DNA of 36,542 bases, taken from Candidatus Aminicenantota bacterium (GTDB taxonomy: Bacteria > Acidobacteriota > Aminicenantia > JAMOAD01). The notes under the pieces were generated by a model. It worked only from the letters and a program-made list of their open reading frames with translations, made no database searches and had not been told where the DNA came from. Location: NCBI GenBank assembly GCA_027067555.1, contig JAMOVU010000016.1:1-36542 (forward strand). The letters are read 5' to 3'. This document shows, one piece after another, positions 10,566 through 19,806 of the stretch (positions within the stretch are counted from its first letter, which is position 1; each line of letters starts with the position of its first letter). Made by a program: the position numbers and the translations under genes.

Positions 10566-12846
10566 AAGATCGCTCCTCGGTGCAGGAGCAATAGGTGTTA
10601 CGGATTACTCTTATGTGTTCAAAAAGTTTCCTCCGGGAAAGGCAGGCAGGGAAGATGTTGAGCTGATTCCTTCTATTTGTGAAATGTGCTTCTGGAAGTG
10701 TGGGATTATTGGGAAGGTTAAAAATGGAAGGCTTTTAAAGATTGAAGGAAATCCCAGGAACCCTCACAATGGTGAAAAGATTTGTGCAAGAGGGAACTCT
10801 GGTATAATGCAGCTTTATGATCCTGACAGACTTAAGTATCCATTGTTAAATGTTGGGAAGAGAGGGGAGCCCAAGTGGAAAAGGATTTCATGGAAAGAGG
10901 CTCTTAATAGAATTGCTGAAAGGATGCTTGAGTATAAAAAAAAGTATGGGGCAAGAAGTATAGCCAACTTGTCTCACGGCTCATCCTCTATTCCGATGAG
11001 AAAACTTTTGAAAAATTTTGGTACTGACAGAATAGCTCATGCCTCTTTTGATCAGTGTAGAGGAAACAGAGATGTTGCTTTTGAGCTTACCTTTGGTATG
11101 GGAGCTGGTTCTCCCGAAAGAGTGGATTTGATAAATGCAAAAGCCATTCTCTTAATAGGCTCTCACATAGGAGAAAATGTTCATACTTCCCTGGTAAAAG
11201 AGTTTATAGAGGCAGTTGAAGGAAGAAAGGCGAAGCTCGTTACGGTTGATCCGAGATTTTCGATGATTGCAGGTAAATCGGATTACTGGCTTCCTATCAA
11301 ACCGGGAACTGATACAGCTTTGATTTTGACTCTTATAAATTATATTATTCAGCACAATCTTTATGATAGGGAGTTTGTTAATAACTATACTTATGGTTTT
11401 GATAAATTAAAGGAAGAGGTGAAAAACTATACTCCTGAATGGGCTGAAAAGATTACAGAGATAAAGAAAGAAATAATTATTGAAATAGCGGAACTTTTTG
11501 GAAGGAGTAAACCTGCTGTTACAATATTCCCTGGAAGACAATCAACATGGTATGGAAATGATACTCAAAGAGTAAGAGCTCTTGCAATTCTTGCCTCTAT
11601 TTTAGGGGCAGTAGGTAGAAGGGGAGGTTACTTTTTCCCGACTAAGATTAAGTTGAAAGGATGTCCATGTCCCAATAAAATTGAAGGGGAAGATTTTCTT
11701 TGTGATACAAGTGAATATCCTTTTATGGAGACTACTACCGAATGCATTAGAGAAGCTACTTTGAATGATGAAGTTAAGATGTGGATTGTCTATGGTTCCA
11801 ATATAATACACAATACACCGAATCCACAGAAAACAATAAAAGCCATTAATAAACTCGATTTTATGGTTGTTGTTGATATTAAACCAACAGAACCATCTCT
11901 TTATGCTGATATTGTTCTTCCGGAAGCCACTTATCTTGAAAGATATGATATTCCCTTTATGGTTGCTGATTCAAGGACTCCATTTATTCAGATAAGAAGA
12001 CCTGTGGTTCAACCACTTTACGAATCAAAAGATCCATTTTATATAGTAAGTGAACTTTCAAAGAGGCTTGGGCTTAAAGATTGTTTCCCATGTGAAACCA
12101 TGGAGGATTATCTTAATCTTGCTCTTTCTTCAATAGGGACAAACTTGAGAAAATTAGAGAAGGAAGGAGGGGTTTACAGGTATGAAGGAAAACCTTTTCT
12201 TGATGATTTTGGAGGAAATTACAGATTTCCCACACCAACAGGGAAGATTGAGCTTTATTCAACTAAGTTAAGCTTGAATGATAAAGACCCGATTCCCAAA
12301 TACGAACCTGTGGAAGATCCTCCGAAAGGATGGGCAAGGTTGAGTTACGGAAGATCGCCTGTTCATACTTTTTCAAGAACTGAAAATAACAAATGGCTTC
12401 ATGCTCTCAATCCTGAGAATGACCTCTGGATTAATGAAGAAGCTGCAAAAAGTATGGGATTAAAAGATGGAGAGTATGTAAGATTAAAAAATCAGGATGG
12501 AGTTGTTTCTGATCCTGTTAAACTTAAAGTTACTCCGGGGATAAGACCTGATATGGTTCATACATATCATGGTTTTGGTTCTCAATCCCCATTCTTAAGG
12601 TTGGCATATAAAAAGGGAATGTTTGAAAATGCTCTTATCACAAAAATTGTTCTTGATCCGATAATGGGAGGAATGGCAAAAAGAATCAATTTTGTGAAAA
12701 TAATCAAAGATGGGAAAGAGATTGATTTCCCTGTAATAAAACAAAAACCTTCCGGGTTTAAGAAAAAACCGGAAAAGGAGATAAAGATTAAATTAACCGC
12801 TCCTCTGCCCGTAGGCGGGCATGAAGAGGAAGAAGGAGGTTGCTAA
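10531..12846 (+). CDS. Tat-exported molybdopterin oxidoreductase, polysulfide/thiosulfate reductase chain A-like
   Basis: SRREFFKRSLLGAGAIG Tat motif; CEMCFWKCGI..EKICARG 4Fe-4S motif; ASFDQCRGNRD putative Cys Mo ligand; molydopterin dinucleotide-binding C-terminus GRSPVHTFSRTENNKWLHALNPENDLWINEEAAKSMGLKDGEYVRL. Confidence 0.85.
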   Translation: MGKPISRREFFKRSLLGAGAIGVTDYSYVFKKFPPGKAGREDVELIPSICEMCFWKCGIIGKVKNGRLLKIEGNPRNPHNGEKICARGNSGIMQLYDPDRLKYPLLNVGKRGEPKWKRISWKEALNRIAERMLEYKKKYGARSIANLSHGSSSIPMRKLLKNFGTDRIAHASFDQCRGNRDVAFELTFGMGAGSPERVDLINAKAILLIGSHIGENVHTSLVKEFIEAVEGRKAKLVTVDPRFSMIAGKSDYWLPIKPGTDTALILTLINYIIQHNLYDREFVNNYTYGFDKLKEEVKNYTPEWAEKITEIKKEIIIEIAELFGRSKPAVTIFPGRQSTWYGNDTQRVRALAILASILGAVGRRGGYFFPTKIKLKGCPCPNKIEGEDFLCDTSEYPFMETTTECIREATLNDEVKMWIVYGSNIIHNTPNPQKTIKAINKLDFMVVVDIKPTEPSLYADIVLPEATYLERYDIPFMVADSRTPFIQIRRPVVQPLYESKDPFYIVSELSKRLGLKDCFPCETMEDYLNLALSSIGTNLRKLEKEGGVYRYEGKPFLDDFGGNYRFPTPTGKIELYSTKLSLNDKDPIPKYEPVEDPPKGWARLSYGRSPVHTFSRTENNKWLHALNPENDLWINEEAAKSMGLKDGEYVRLKNQDGVVSDPVKLKVTPGIRPDMVHTYHGFGSQSPFLRLAYKKGMFENALITKIVLDPIMGGMAKRINFVKIIKDGKEIDFPVIKQKPSGFKKKPEKEIKIKLTAPLPVGGHEEEEGGC
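12801..12830 (+). repeat. GC-rich hairpin at 3' end of molybdoenzyme gene, just upstream of next SD
   Basis: TCCTC-TGCCCG-TAGG-CGGGCA-tgaa-GAGGA: 11 bp with a 4-nt bulge. Confidence 0.55.
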
Positions 12847-13580
12847 TGGCTAAGTATGGAATGGTCATTGACCTTGATCGCTGTGTTGGTTGTCAGGCTT
12901 GTATGGTTGCCTGTAAAGCTCAGTGGCAAACTCCTGAAGACTATTTCAGAACATGGGTTAAACATATAGGTCCTGTTCAAATTAAAGATGAGATGGTATT
13001 TACCTCTTATGTCGGTCAGTGTAATCATTGTGATAACCCCCCGTGTGTTCCTGCTTGCCCAACTCAAGCAACTTTTAAAGATACTGAAACCGGAATTGTT
13101 CTTGTGGATTATGATCTTTGTATCGGGTGCGGATATTGTGTCGAAGCATGTCCATATGGGGCAAGATTTATAAATCCTGTTACTAAGAAAGTTGAAAAGT
13201 GTGATTTTTGTTATCCGAGATTGGGAGAAGAGGATCCTGCTTGTGTAAAAACATGTATTGTTTCTGCGAAAGTTTTTGGGGATCTTGAAAACAAAGACTC
13301 TTATATCTCCAAGAAAATAAGTGAAGGTAATACTTATATAATTGCCACTAAAGAGGTTAATCCTGGTCCTAATGTTTATTATAAAGGTAGAAGAAGCAAA
13401 ATTGAGGCTATTATAAAGAATTATCCACCTGAGAAAAAGGATACACTTCCTGCTAAAATCTGGTCAAATGTTTTAAGACCTTTTGTAATTTTAGGCGCAG
13501 GAGCAACCTTTATCGGTAGTCTTGTTGCCTTTCTGTTTCAAATAAATCAAGGAGAAAAGGAGGGTGAAGATGAGGAATGA
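12846..13580 (+). CDS. 4Fe-4S ferredoxin-type electron-transfer subunit with C-terminal TM helix (PsrB/FdnH-like)
   Basis: CVGCQACMVAC, CNHCDNPPCVPAC, CIGCGYCVEAC, CDFCYPRLGEEDPACVKTC; C-terminal FVILGAGATFIGSLVAFLF TM; start refined to ATG after GGAGG. Confidence 0.92.
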   Translation: MAKYGMVIDLDRCVGCQACMVACKAQWQTPEDYFRTWVKHIGPVQIKDEMVFTSYVGQCNHCDNPPCVPACPTQATFKDTETGIVLVDYDLCIGCGYCVEACPYGARFINPVTKKVEKCDFCYPRLGEEDPACVKTCIVSAKVFGDLENKDSYISKKISEGNTYIIATKEVNPGPNVYYKGRRSKIEAIIKNYPPEKKDTLPAKIWSNVLRPFVILGAGATFIGSLVAFLFQINQGEKEGEDEE

Positions 13581-14826
13581 GATTTTAGAGAAATACCTCC
13601 CTTTGACACCTGAAGAGAAGGAAGAGTTAAAGAAAAAAAGGATAAAAAAGCATCATGTTGCCACAATTTTTCTTCACTGGTTTAATATGTTGGTATGGCT
13701 TACAGAGCTTATTACAGGTGCTGCTTTAATAATTTCATCCAACTATATTTTTGTACCGAGGTTTTTTACCAAACTTGTAAGTGATATTTACGGAACGAGG
13801 GGTAATATAATAAGAACACATATTTTTGTAGGTGTCGTTTGGGCCATCGTTTTGATTTTGTATGCTCTTTTCGGATGGAGAAGATATTTAAAACCAACTT
13901 TAAAGGAGATTTTTGGGATAACCAAAGATGACATAGGATGGTTAGTATCAAAATTTGAAGAGGTCGCCCTTGGTAAAAAAGTACATTATCCTCCTCAGGA
14001 TTCTTATAATGGAGGACAAAAACTTTTTGCCATAGTTGTAGCTCTTATGGTGCCAGTGATAATCATTACTGGTTTTATAATGGCATTTCACCTTTTAACT
14101 CCTGCTTTAATCAGATGGGCAATAATTATTCATTTTATAGCAGTTGGACTTGTTGTAATGGGATTATCTGTTCATATATATATGGCACTTCTCTATCCTC
14201 CTGAGCAAGAAGGTCTTTTTGGTATGATTCATGGCTATATTTCCGAATATTTTGCTTACCATCACCATTATAAATTTTGGCGTAAAAAGAAAAAGGGGCT
14301 TGATAAACCTGCAGAACTTCCACCAAAAAAAGATCTTTCTCCCATAAAAGCAGGTATCTTTTTGGGTGTTGTACTTTTCTTCTCCTTTTATTTAACCGGT
14401 TTTGGGCTTGGCTCTTCCGGTTTTGTGCAGAGAACACTTGTGGCTATCTTTGGTGCATTTGCTCCGGAGAGTGTAAAAAATCACCCCTATATGGGGCATT
14501 ATTGGGGTGTTTATCCTCTGTGGAATTTCTTAGTGTTTATGGGGTTTGGAGTTATTATTGGAACTCTTTTTGCAATGTTTTTGTCAAATCATAAATTTAG
14601 ATTCAGAATTGAAAAGGGAGATAAAATATCAGATATTCAAAGACTTATTTATGCTGTAATTGGGGGAATTATCGTGGGATTTGCCACAAGAATTGCCGGA
14701 GGATGTACTTCCTCTATGGCTCTTTCAGGTGGCTCTGTATTTTCTCCCGGAGGGTGGCTTTTTATGATTTTCCTCTTTGTTGGAGGATACCTGGGAGCTT
14801 TCTTTTTTAGGAGGTTATGGAAATGA
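13564..14826 (+). CDS. Fusion: cytochrome b (FdnI/Ni-hydrogenase type) + YeeE/YedE (PmpA/TsuA-like) half-transporter
   Basis: N-terminal KHHVATIFLHWFNMLVWLTELITG..RTHIFVGVVW..IHFIAVGLVVMGLSVHIYMALL; C-terminal GGIIVGFATRIAGGCTSSMALSGGSVFSPGGWLFMIFLFVGGYLGAF. Confidence 0.82.
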   Translation: MKMRNEILEKYLPLTPEEKEELKKKRIKKHHVATIFLHWFNMLVWLTELITGAALIISSNYIFVPRFFTKLVSDIYGTRGNIIRTHIFVGVVWAIVLILYALFGWRRYLKPTLKEIFGITKDDIGWLVSKFEEVALGKKVHYPPQDSYNGGQKLFAIVVALMVPVIIITGFIMAFHLLTPALIRWAIIIHFIAVGLVVMGLSVHIYMALLYPPEQEGLFGMIHGYISEYFAYHHHYKFWRKKKKGLDKPAELPPKKDLSPIKAGIFLGVVLFFSFYLTGFGLGSSGFVQRTLVAIFGAFAPESVKNHPYMGHYWGVYPLWNFLVFMGFGVIIGTLFAMFLSNHKFRFRIEKGDKISDIQRLIYAVIGGIIVGFATRIAGGCTSSMALSGGSVFSPGGWLFMIFLFVGGYLGAFFFRRLWK

Positions 14827-15407
14827 TAGGTCCTCTTTATAAAGTTTTAGGTTGGAGTCATGGAACTTTGCTTGTACTTGCTCTTATTGTTGGGTTTTTC
14901 TTTGGTTACGCTCTTTATAGATCAGGTTTTTACAGTGCAAAAAAGTTAGCAGGTGTTTTTTATCTTTATGATTTTGCTGTATACAAGGTTATATTTGTTG
15001 GAATCATTGCTGCAGCCCTGCTTTTGTGGCTTTTTTCAGGGATAGGGTTATTGAAATTTGAGCTTTTAAGCTTTCATCCATCATACCTTATTTCGGCAGC
15101 AATAGGAGGTTTTATTTTTGGTATAGGATTTTCAATAGGTGGATTTTGCCCCGGAACTTCTCTTGTAAGTGCTGTTACCGGAAGTTTTGATGCAATGGCT
15201 TTTTTTGTGGGGGTTTATCTCGGAATTGCAATATGGGATTTGGGTTATCCTTTTTTATTTAAAGGTTTAAATCATATTGGAAAGATAGATGCCAAAACAT
15301 TGATGGAGGCCTGGGGGGTACCTTATATTGTTCTGATTATAGTTGCTTTGATTATTGCTGTTGTAACATTCCCTGTTGTAAGTAAAATTGAAGATAAAAA
15401 CAAATAA
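14817..15407 (+). CDS. YeeE/YedE family (PmpB-like) sulfur-compound transporter half
   Basis: SAAIGGFIFGIGFSIGGFCPGTSLVSAVTGSFDAMAFFVGVYLGIAIWD. Confidence 0.85.
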   Translation: MEMIGPLYKVLGWSHGTLLVLALIVGFFFGYALYRSGFYSAKKLAGVFYLYDFAVYKVIFVGIIAAALLLWLFSGIGLLKFELLSFHPSYLISAAIGGFIFGIGFSIGGFCPGTSLVSAVTGSFDAMAFFVGVYLGIAIWDLGYPFLFKGLNHIGKIDAKTLMEAWGVPYIVLIIVALIIAVVTFPVVSKIEDKNK

Positions 15408-15422
15408 TAAAGGAGGGATAAA

Positions 15423-15848
15423 ATGAAAAAGAGACTTATTATTTTTTCAATTGTAATTTTGATGGTTTTTTCTGTATATGCGCAGATTAAACCAGCGAGG
15501 TATTTTGTTGAAAGAGCTATTGCAAAAATTAATATGATAACTCCTCAGGAAGCAAAAGCCATGATGGACAAAGGGGGAGTTATTGTAATTGATGTTAGAA
15601 CAGAGAAAGAGTATAAGAGAGGAACAATACCTGGAGCTATGCACATTCCGCGAGGATTACTTGAATTTAAGGTGTATAAGGTTATTACTGATCCTAATCA
15701 AAAAATCATAATCTTTTGCAAATCAGGGGGAAGAGGAGCCCTTGCTACTTTAAGATTAAAAGAAATGGGGTACAAAAATGTATATAATATAAAAGGAGGT
15801 TTTAAAGGCTGGAAGAAAGCAGGTTTACCTGTTGGAAGAGGGAAATAA
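15423..15848 (+). CDS. Periplasmic single-domain rhodanese
   Basis: Signal peptide; MITPQEAKAMMDKGGVIVIDVRTEKEYKRGTIPGAMHIPRG..KIIIFCKSGGRGALATLRLKEMGYKNVYNIKGGFKGWKKAGLP; active-site CKSGGR. Confidence 0.92.
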   Translation: MKKRLIIFSIVILMVFSVYAQIKPARYFVERAIAKINMITPQEAKAMMDKGGVIVIDVRTEKEYKRGTIPGAMHIPRGLLEFKVYKVITDPNQKIIIFCKSGGRGALATLRLKEMGYKNVYNIKGGFKGWKKAGLPVGRGK

Positions 15849-15866
15849 TAAAGTATACTTATAAAT

Positions 15867-15892
15867 AAAAATTTAATCTAAAAATTTAATCG
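15867..15892 (+). repeat. 13-bp near-perfect tandem duplication AAAAATTTAATCt/AAAAATTTAATCg
   Basis: Directly read, immediately upstream of SD of next CDS. Confidence 0.7.
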
Positions 15893-15902
15893 GGAGAAAG
15901 AT

Positions 15903-16874
15903 ATGAAGGTAGGTGTGGTAGGTGTAGGTTACTGGGGAAGAAACATAGTTAGAAACCTTGTTAATTGCCCAAAGGTAGAAAAAATATTTGTTTTTGACAA
16001 AAATGACAAAAAGAGAAAAGAGATAAAAAGATATTATCCTTCGGTAGTGTTAATTGAGAGCATGGAGGATCTCCTTAATGCAAATAGTGAAATTGTGTTT
16101 GTTATAACTCCTCCTGAAACTCATTTTGAGCTTGGGAAAAGAGTTTTGGAAAGAAACAAACATCTTTATCTTGAAAAACCTTTTGTTTTATCTTTGAAAG
16201 AAGCTGAGTTCTTAATAAAGGAAGCTGAGAAGAAAAATTTAAAAATAATGAGTGGACATACTTTTTTGTATAGCCCACCAGTTAGAAAGATAAAAGAGCT
16301 TATTGATTCAGGAGAAATTGGAAAAATAGAATTTATATCATTTAGAAGAATTAATCTGGGAATTCACCGACAGGATGTGAATGTCTTGTGGGATTTGCTT
16401 CCCCATGATCTTTCGATGATTTTTTACTGGTTAGATTTTAATGTTGAAATTTTGGAGTCAAAAACTTTATTAAAGACAACTGTTGGAGAGCATCCCGATG
16501 TTGGATTTGTAATGCTTAGATTTTCTGATAATATCATTGTAGAGGGGATTGTAAGCTGGCTTTCTCCTCGTAAGATAAGAGAGACTATTATTGTAGGAAG
16601 TAAAAAAATGATTCTTTATAATGATACTGAGGCTGAGGAAAAAATTAAGGTTTATGATAAGAAAGTTGAAGAGTTGGAGCCCTCTGACTTTGGAGAGTAT
16701 CAGCTTGCATATCGAGTAGGGGATATTATAGTCCCCTCACTCGATACTTATGAGCCTCTTTCTTTGATGGTAAAAGATTTTATATCTTCTATTGAGGAAG
16801 ATAAATCTCCTCTATCGGATGGGAACCTGGGATTAAAAATTGTTAAAAGTATTGAAAAAATATTAAAAAGTTGA
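15903..16874 (+). CDS. Gfo/Idh/MocA family oxidoreductase
   Basis: VGVVGVGYWGRNIVRNL..VVFVITPPETHFELGKRVLERNKHLYLEKPF..SGHTFLYSPPVRKIKELID. Confidence 0.9.
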   Translation: MKVGVVGVGYWGRNIVRNLVNCPKVEKIFVFDKNDKKRKEIKRYYPSVVLIESMEDLLNANSEIVFVITPPETHFELGKRVLERNKHLYLEKPFVLSLKEAEFLIKEAEKKNLKIMSGHTFLYSPPVRKIKELIDSGEIGKIEFISFRRINLGIHRQDVNVLWDLLPHDLSMIFYWLDFNVEILESKTLLKTTVGEHPDVGFVMLRFSDNIIVEGIVSWLSPRKIRETIIVGSKKMILYNDTEAEEKIKVYDKKVEELEPSDFGEYQLAYRVGDIIVPSLDTYEPLSLMVKDFISSIEEDKSPLSDGNLGLKIVKSIEKILKS

Positions 16875-16899
16875 AATCTTTATTTTTTTTTGCTATTAT
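16871..16899 (+). promoter_or_regulatory. Promoter TTGAAA-17-TATTAT with extended TGn
   Basis: TTGAAA 16871-16876, TGC TATTAT 16894-16899; upstream of aldolase. Confidence 0.6.
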
Positions 16900-16917
16900 T
16901 AAAATATGGAGGGCTAG

Positions 16918-17967
16918 ATGAGTGTAGATATTGAAGCATTATTGGGTAGGGAAAGTGATTATCTTTTAAATTATGAAAGTAAGACTATTCCTAAAGATCA
17001 GCTTCATCTTCCGGGGCCGGATTTTATCGAAAGGGTAATGGTTAATAGCGATAGATCTCCTGCTGTGTTGAGAAACATGGCATTAATTTTTAATCATGGA
17101 AGATTATCAGGAACAGGATATCTTTCGATTCTTCCTGTTGATCAGGGGATAGAGCATAGTGCTGGTGCCTCTTTTGCCCCAAATCCAATTTATTTTGATC
17201 CGGAAAACATTGTGAAGCTTGCAATTGAAGGTGGATGTAATGCAGTTGCTTCTACACTTGGTATTTTGGGGGCAGTTTCAAGAAAATATGCTCACAAGAT
17301 ACCTTTTATTGTGAAAATTAATCACAATGAACTTTTGACTTATCCTAATAAATATGATCAAGTTTTATTTGCTGATGTTGATCAAGCTTTTGAACTTGGT
17401 GCTGTTGGTGTCGGTGCTACTATATACTTTGGTTCTCAACAGTCTATGAGACAGCTTCAGGAAATAAGCCAGGCTTTTAAGTATGCTCATAGTCTCGGGA
17501 TGGTGACTGTTTTATGGGCTTATTTGAGAAATTCTGAGTTTAAGAAAGATAAAGATTATCATCTTGCAGCGGATTTAACCGGGCAAGCAAATTATATTGG
17601 AGTAACTATAGAAGCTGATATAATAAAACAAAAACAACCTCAAAACAATGGTGGGTTCTTAGCACTTAACTTCGGAAAAACAAGTAAATTAATGTATGAA
17701 AAGCTCATGACAGACCACCCGATAGATCTTACCAGATATCAGGTTGTGAATTCATTTATGGGGAGAGCCGGCTTAATTAATTCAGGTGGCGCTTCTGGAA
17801 AAAATGATTTAGCACAGGCTGTAAGAACAGCTGTTATTAATAAAAGAGCGGGAGGTATGGGTTTAATTACAGGAAGAAAAGCCTTTCAGAAGAGTATGAA
17901 AGAGGGGGTTGAGATTTTAAATGCTATTCAAGATGTCTATCTTGATGAAAAAATAACAATTGCGTAA
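16918..17967 (+). CDS. fbaB: Class I fructose-bisphosphate aldolase (DhnA/FbaB type)
   Basis: [85 protein letters not shown]. Confidence 0.9.
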   Translation: MSVDIEALLGRESDYLLNYESKTIPKDQLHLPGPDFIERVMVNSDRSPAVLRNMALIFNHGRLSGTGYLSILPVDQGIEHSAGASFAPNPIYFDPENIVKLAIEGGCNAVASTLGILGAVSRKYAHKIPFIVKINHNELLTYPNKYDQVLFADVDQAFELGAVGVGATIYFGSQQSMRQLQEISQAFKYAHSLGMVTVLWAYLRNSEFKKDKDYHLAADLTGQANYIGVTIEADIIKQKQPQNNGGFLALNFGKTSKLMYEKLMTDHPIDLTRYQVVNSFMGRAGLINSGGASGKNDLAQAVRTAVINKRAGGMGLITGRKAFQKSMKEGVEILNAIQDVYLDEKITIA

Positions 17968-18160
17968 GGTGGGAAAGCTGTGTTTAAAAGGAAAAAAAGG
18001 CTTTATTTTTTATTAAACTTTACATTTGTGTTGAGAAAATTAGAAACGAAAATTTTTGAAATATTGAATTTTATTTATTTTAGAAAAAAATTTTTAAAAT
18101 ATATTGACTTTTTTGCAAAAAATAATATATTATTAAGAGTATAGAAAAAAGGAGAGAAGC

Positions 18161-19219
18161 GTGAGTTTGTTTAAAAAAAAGAATTTAGTTGGGCTTGATA
18201 TTGGAAGCTTTGCTGTAAAGGTTGTGGAATTAATACCCAAAAAGAAAGGTGGAAGAGAGATCTACGAGCTGGCCGGACTTGGATATGAACCGCTACCTCC
18301 TCAGACAATTGTTGAAGGGACTATAATGGATTATACTTCCTTGGCTGAGACAATAAACAAGGTTTTTTCTAATGCTCATATTAAGAACAAGAATGTTGCA
18401 ATAAGCTTATCGGGAACAGCTGTTATTACCAGAAAACTGATTCTTCAGAAAATGTCTGAAGAGGAATTGGAAGAATCTATTGAGTTTGAAGCAAAGGGAC
18501 AGTTGACATCTCCTATTACGGATGTTTATCTTGATTATGATGTTGTTAATGAGGATGAGGAGAGGATGGAAGTTGTACTTGTTGCTATTAAGAGGGAAAA
18601 GGTTGATGAATATAGAGGCGCTGTGCTTCAAGCTGGTAAAAATGTTGAAGTCGTTGATACTGACCATTTTGCACTTGAAAATGCTATTGAATACAATTAC
18701 TCTATACCTCCTGATACTACTTATGCTATTCTTAATGTTGGAGCATCTCTAACAAATATAGTAATTGTAAGAAATGGGGCTCCTATTTTAACAAGAGATG
18801 TGAATCTTGGAGGTGCGAATCTTACGGATGTTATTCAAAAGGAATTTCATCTTGATTTTGAAAAGGCTGAGAAAATAAAAAAAGGACAGACAGTTTCCGG
18901 AATTTCGGCTGAAGTAGTAGAACCAAGTTTAAGAGTCCTTTTTAATGATTTAAAGATGGAGACATTAAAAACCTTTGACTATTATCAAGCTATTTCTGTC
19001 AAGGATTCCATTTCTAAAATTTATCTCAGCGGGGGAAGTGCAAAGATGAAAAATTTATCCTCGTTTTTGGAAGAAGAATTGAGTCTTCCCGTGGAATTGG
19101 TTAATCCATTTCAGAATATTTACTACAATGAGAAAAAGTTTAACCCCGATTATCTTAATGAAATGGAAAGTACCTTTGTTGTTGCTGTAGGTTTGGCAAT
19201 GAGAAAAATGGGAGAATAA
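18161..19219 (+). CDS. pilM: Type IV pilus assembly protein PilM
   Basis: LVGLDIGSFAVKVVEL..VAISLSGTAVITRKL..IYLSGGSAKMKNLSSFLEEEL; GTG start with SD GGAG. Confidence 0.93.
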   Translation: MSLFKKKNLVGLDIGSFAVKVVELIPKKKGGREIYELAGLGYEPLPPQTIVEGTIMDYTSLAETINKVFSNAHIKNKNVAISLSGTAVITRKLILQKMSEEELEESIEFEAKGQLTSPITDVYLDYDVVNEDEERMEVVLVAIKREKVDEYRGAVLQAGKNVEVVDTDHFALENAIEYNYSIPPDTTYAILNVGASLTNIVIVRNGAPILTRDVNLGGANLTDVIQKEFHLDFEKAEKIKKGQTVSGISAEVVEPSLRVLFNDLKMETLKTFDYYQAISVKDSISKIYLSGGSAKMKNLSSFLEEELSLPVELVNPFQNIYYNEKKFNPDYLNEMESTFVVAVGLAMRKMGE

Positions 19220-19221
19220 AG

Positions 19222-19806
19222 ATGATAAAGATAAATGTACTAAAATCAGAAAAAAGAGAGAAAGGTAAAAAGAAAAAAGCTTTTGTTACTGGAGAAGCTG
19301 ACAAAAGATTGACAAATATGTTTGTTGGGGTGATGATTGTGACTGTGCTTATTATTGCAGCTATGTGGTATACCCAGAGCAGTAAAATGGATCAACTGAG
19401 ACAGGATATAGATACTCTTACAGCAAAAAAGAATAGTCCTGAGTTGAAAAATGTTGAAAAAAGGTTAAAGGAGTTAGAGAGGAAGCAGCAAGTCATAAAT
19501 AAAAAAATTGAGATTATTGATAGGTTGAAGAAGTATAGAACCGTACCTGTTGAGATAATAGATCTTTTATCTAAGAATATTCCTGATCAAGTTTGGTTTA
19601 CTTTTATGAGTTACAAAGAGGGATTTGTTAAGATTAATGGTTATGCTTTTTCAAATGAATTAGTAGCACGGTTTATCACAAATCTTGAAAAAACTGATAA
19701 ATTTTCTAATTTTAATTTGATAAATACAAAAAAGCTAAGAAAGGGTGGTGTTGAATTTTATAGCTTTAGCATGAATTTTAAATACAAGATGCCTGAGGTG
19801 AAATAA
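19222..19806 (+). CDS. pilN: PilN-like T4P inner-membrane protein
   Basis: Position after pilM; single TM + coiled coil + PilN domain (LLSKNIPDQVWFTFMSYKEGFVKINGYAFSNELVARFITNLE). Confidence 0.88.
   Translation: MIKINVLKSEKREKGKKKKAFVTGEADKRLTNMFVGVMIVTVLIIAAMWYTQSSKMDQLRQDIDTLTAKKNSPELKNVEKRLKELERKQQVINKKIEIIDRLKKYRTVPVEIIDLLSKNIPDQVWFTFMSYKEGFVKINGYAFSNELVARFITNLEKTDKFSNFNLINTKKLRKGGVEFYSFSMNFKYKMPEVK

Noticed and set aside
10531-12846. Formate dehydrogenase identity for the molybdoenzyme
   Set aside because: Cytochrome b and FeS subunits are FdnHI-like, but YeeE, rhodanese and ArsR context favours a sulfur substrate; not excluded, only less likely
17976-18017. Terminator after the aldolase gene (AAAGC...GGCTTTATTTTTT)
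   Set aside because: Only ~5 bp stem with a ~20-nt loop; not convincing without folding
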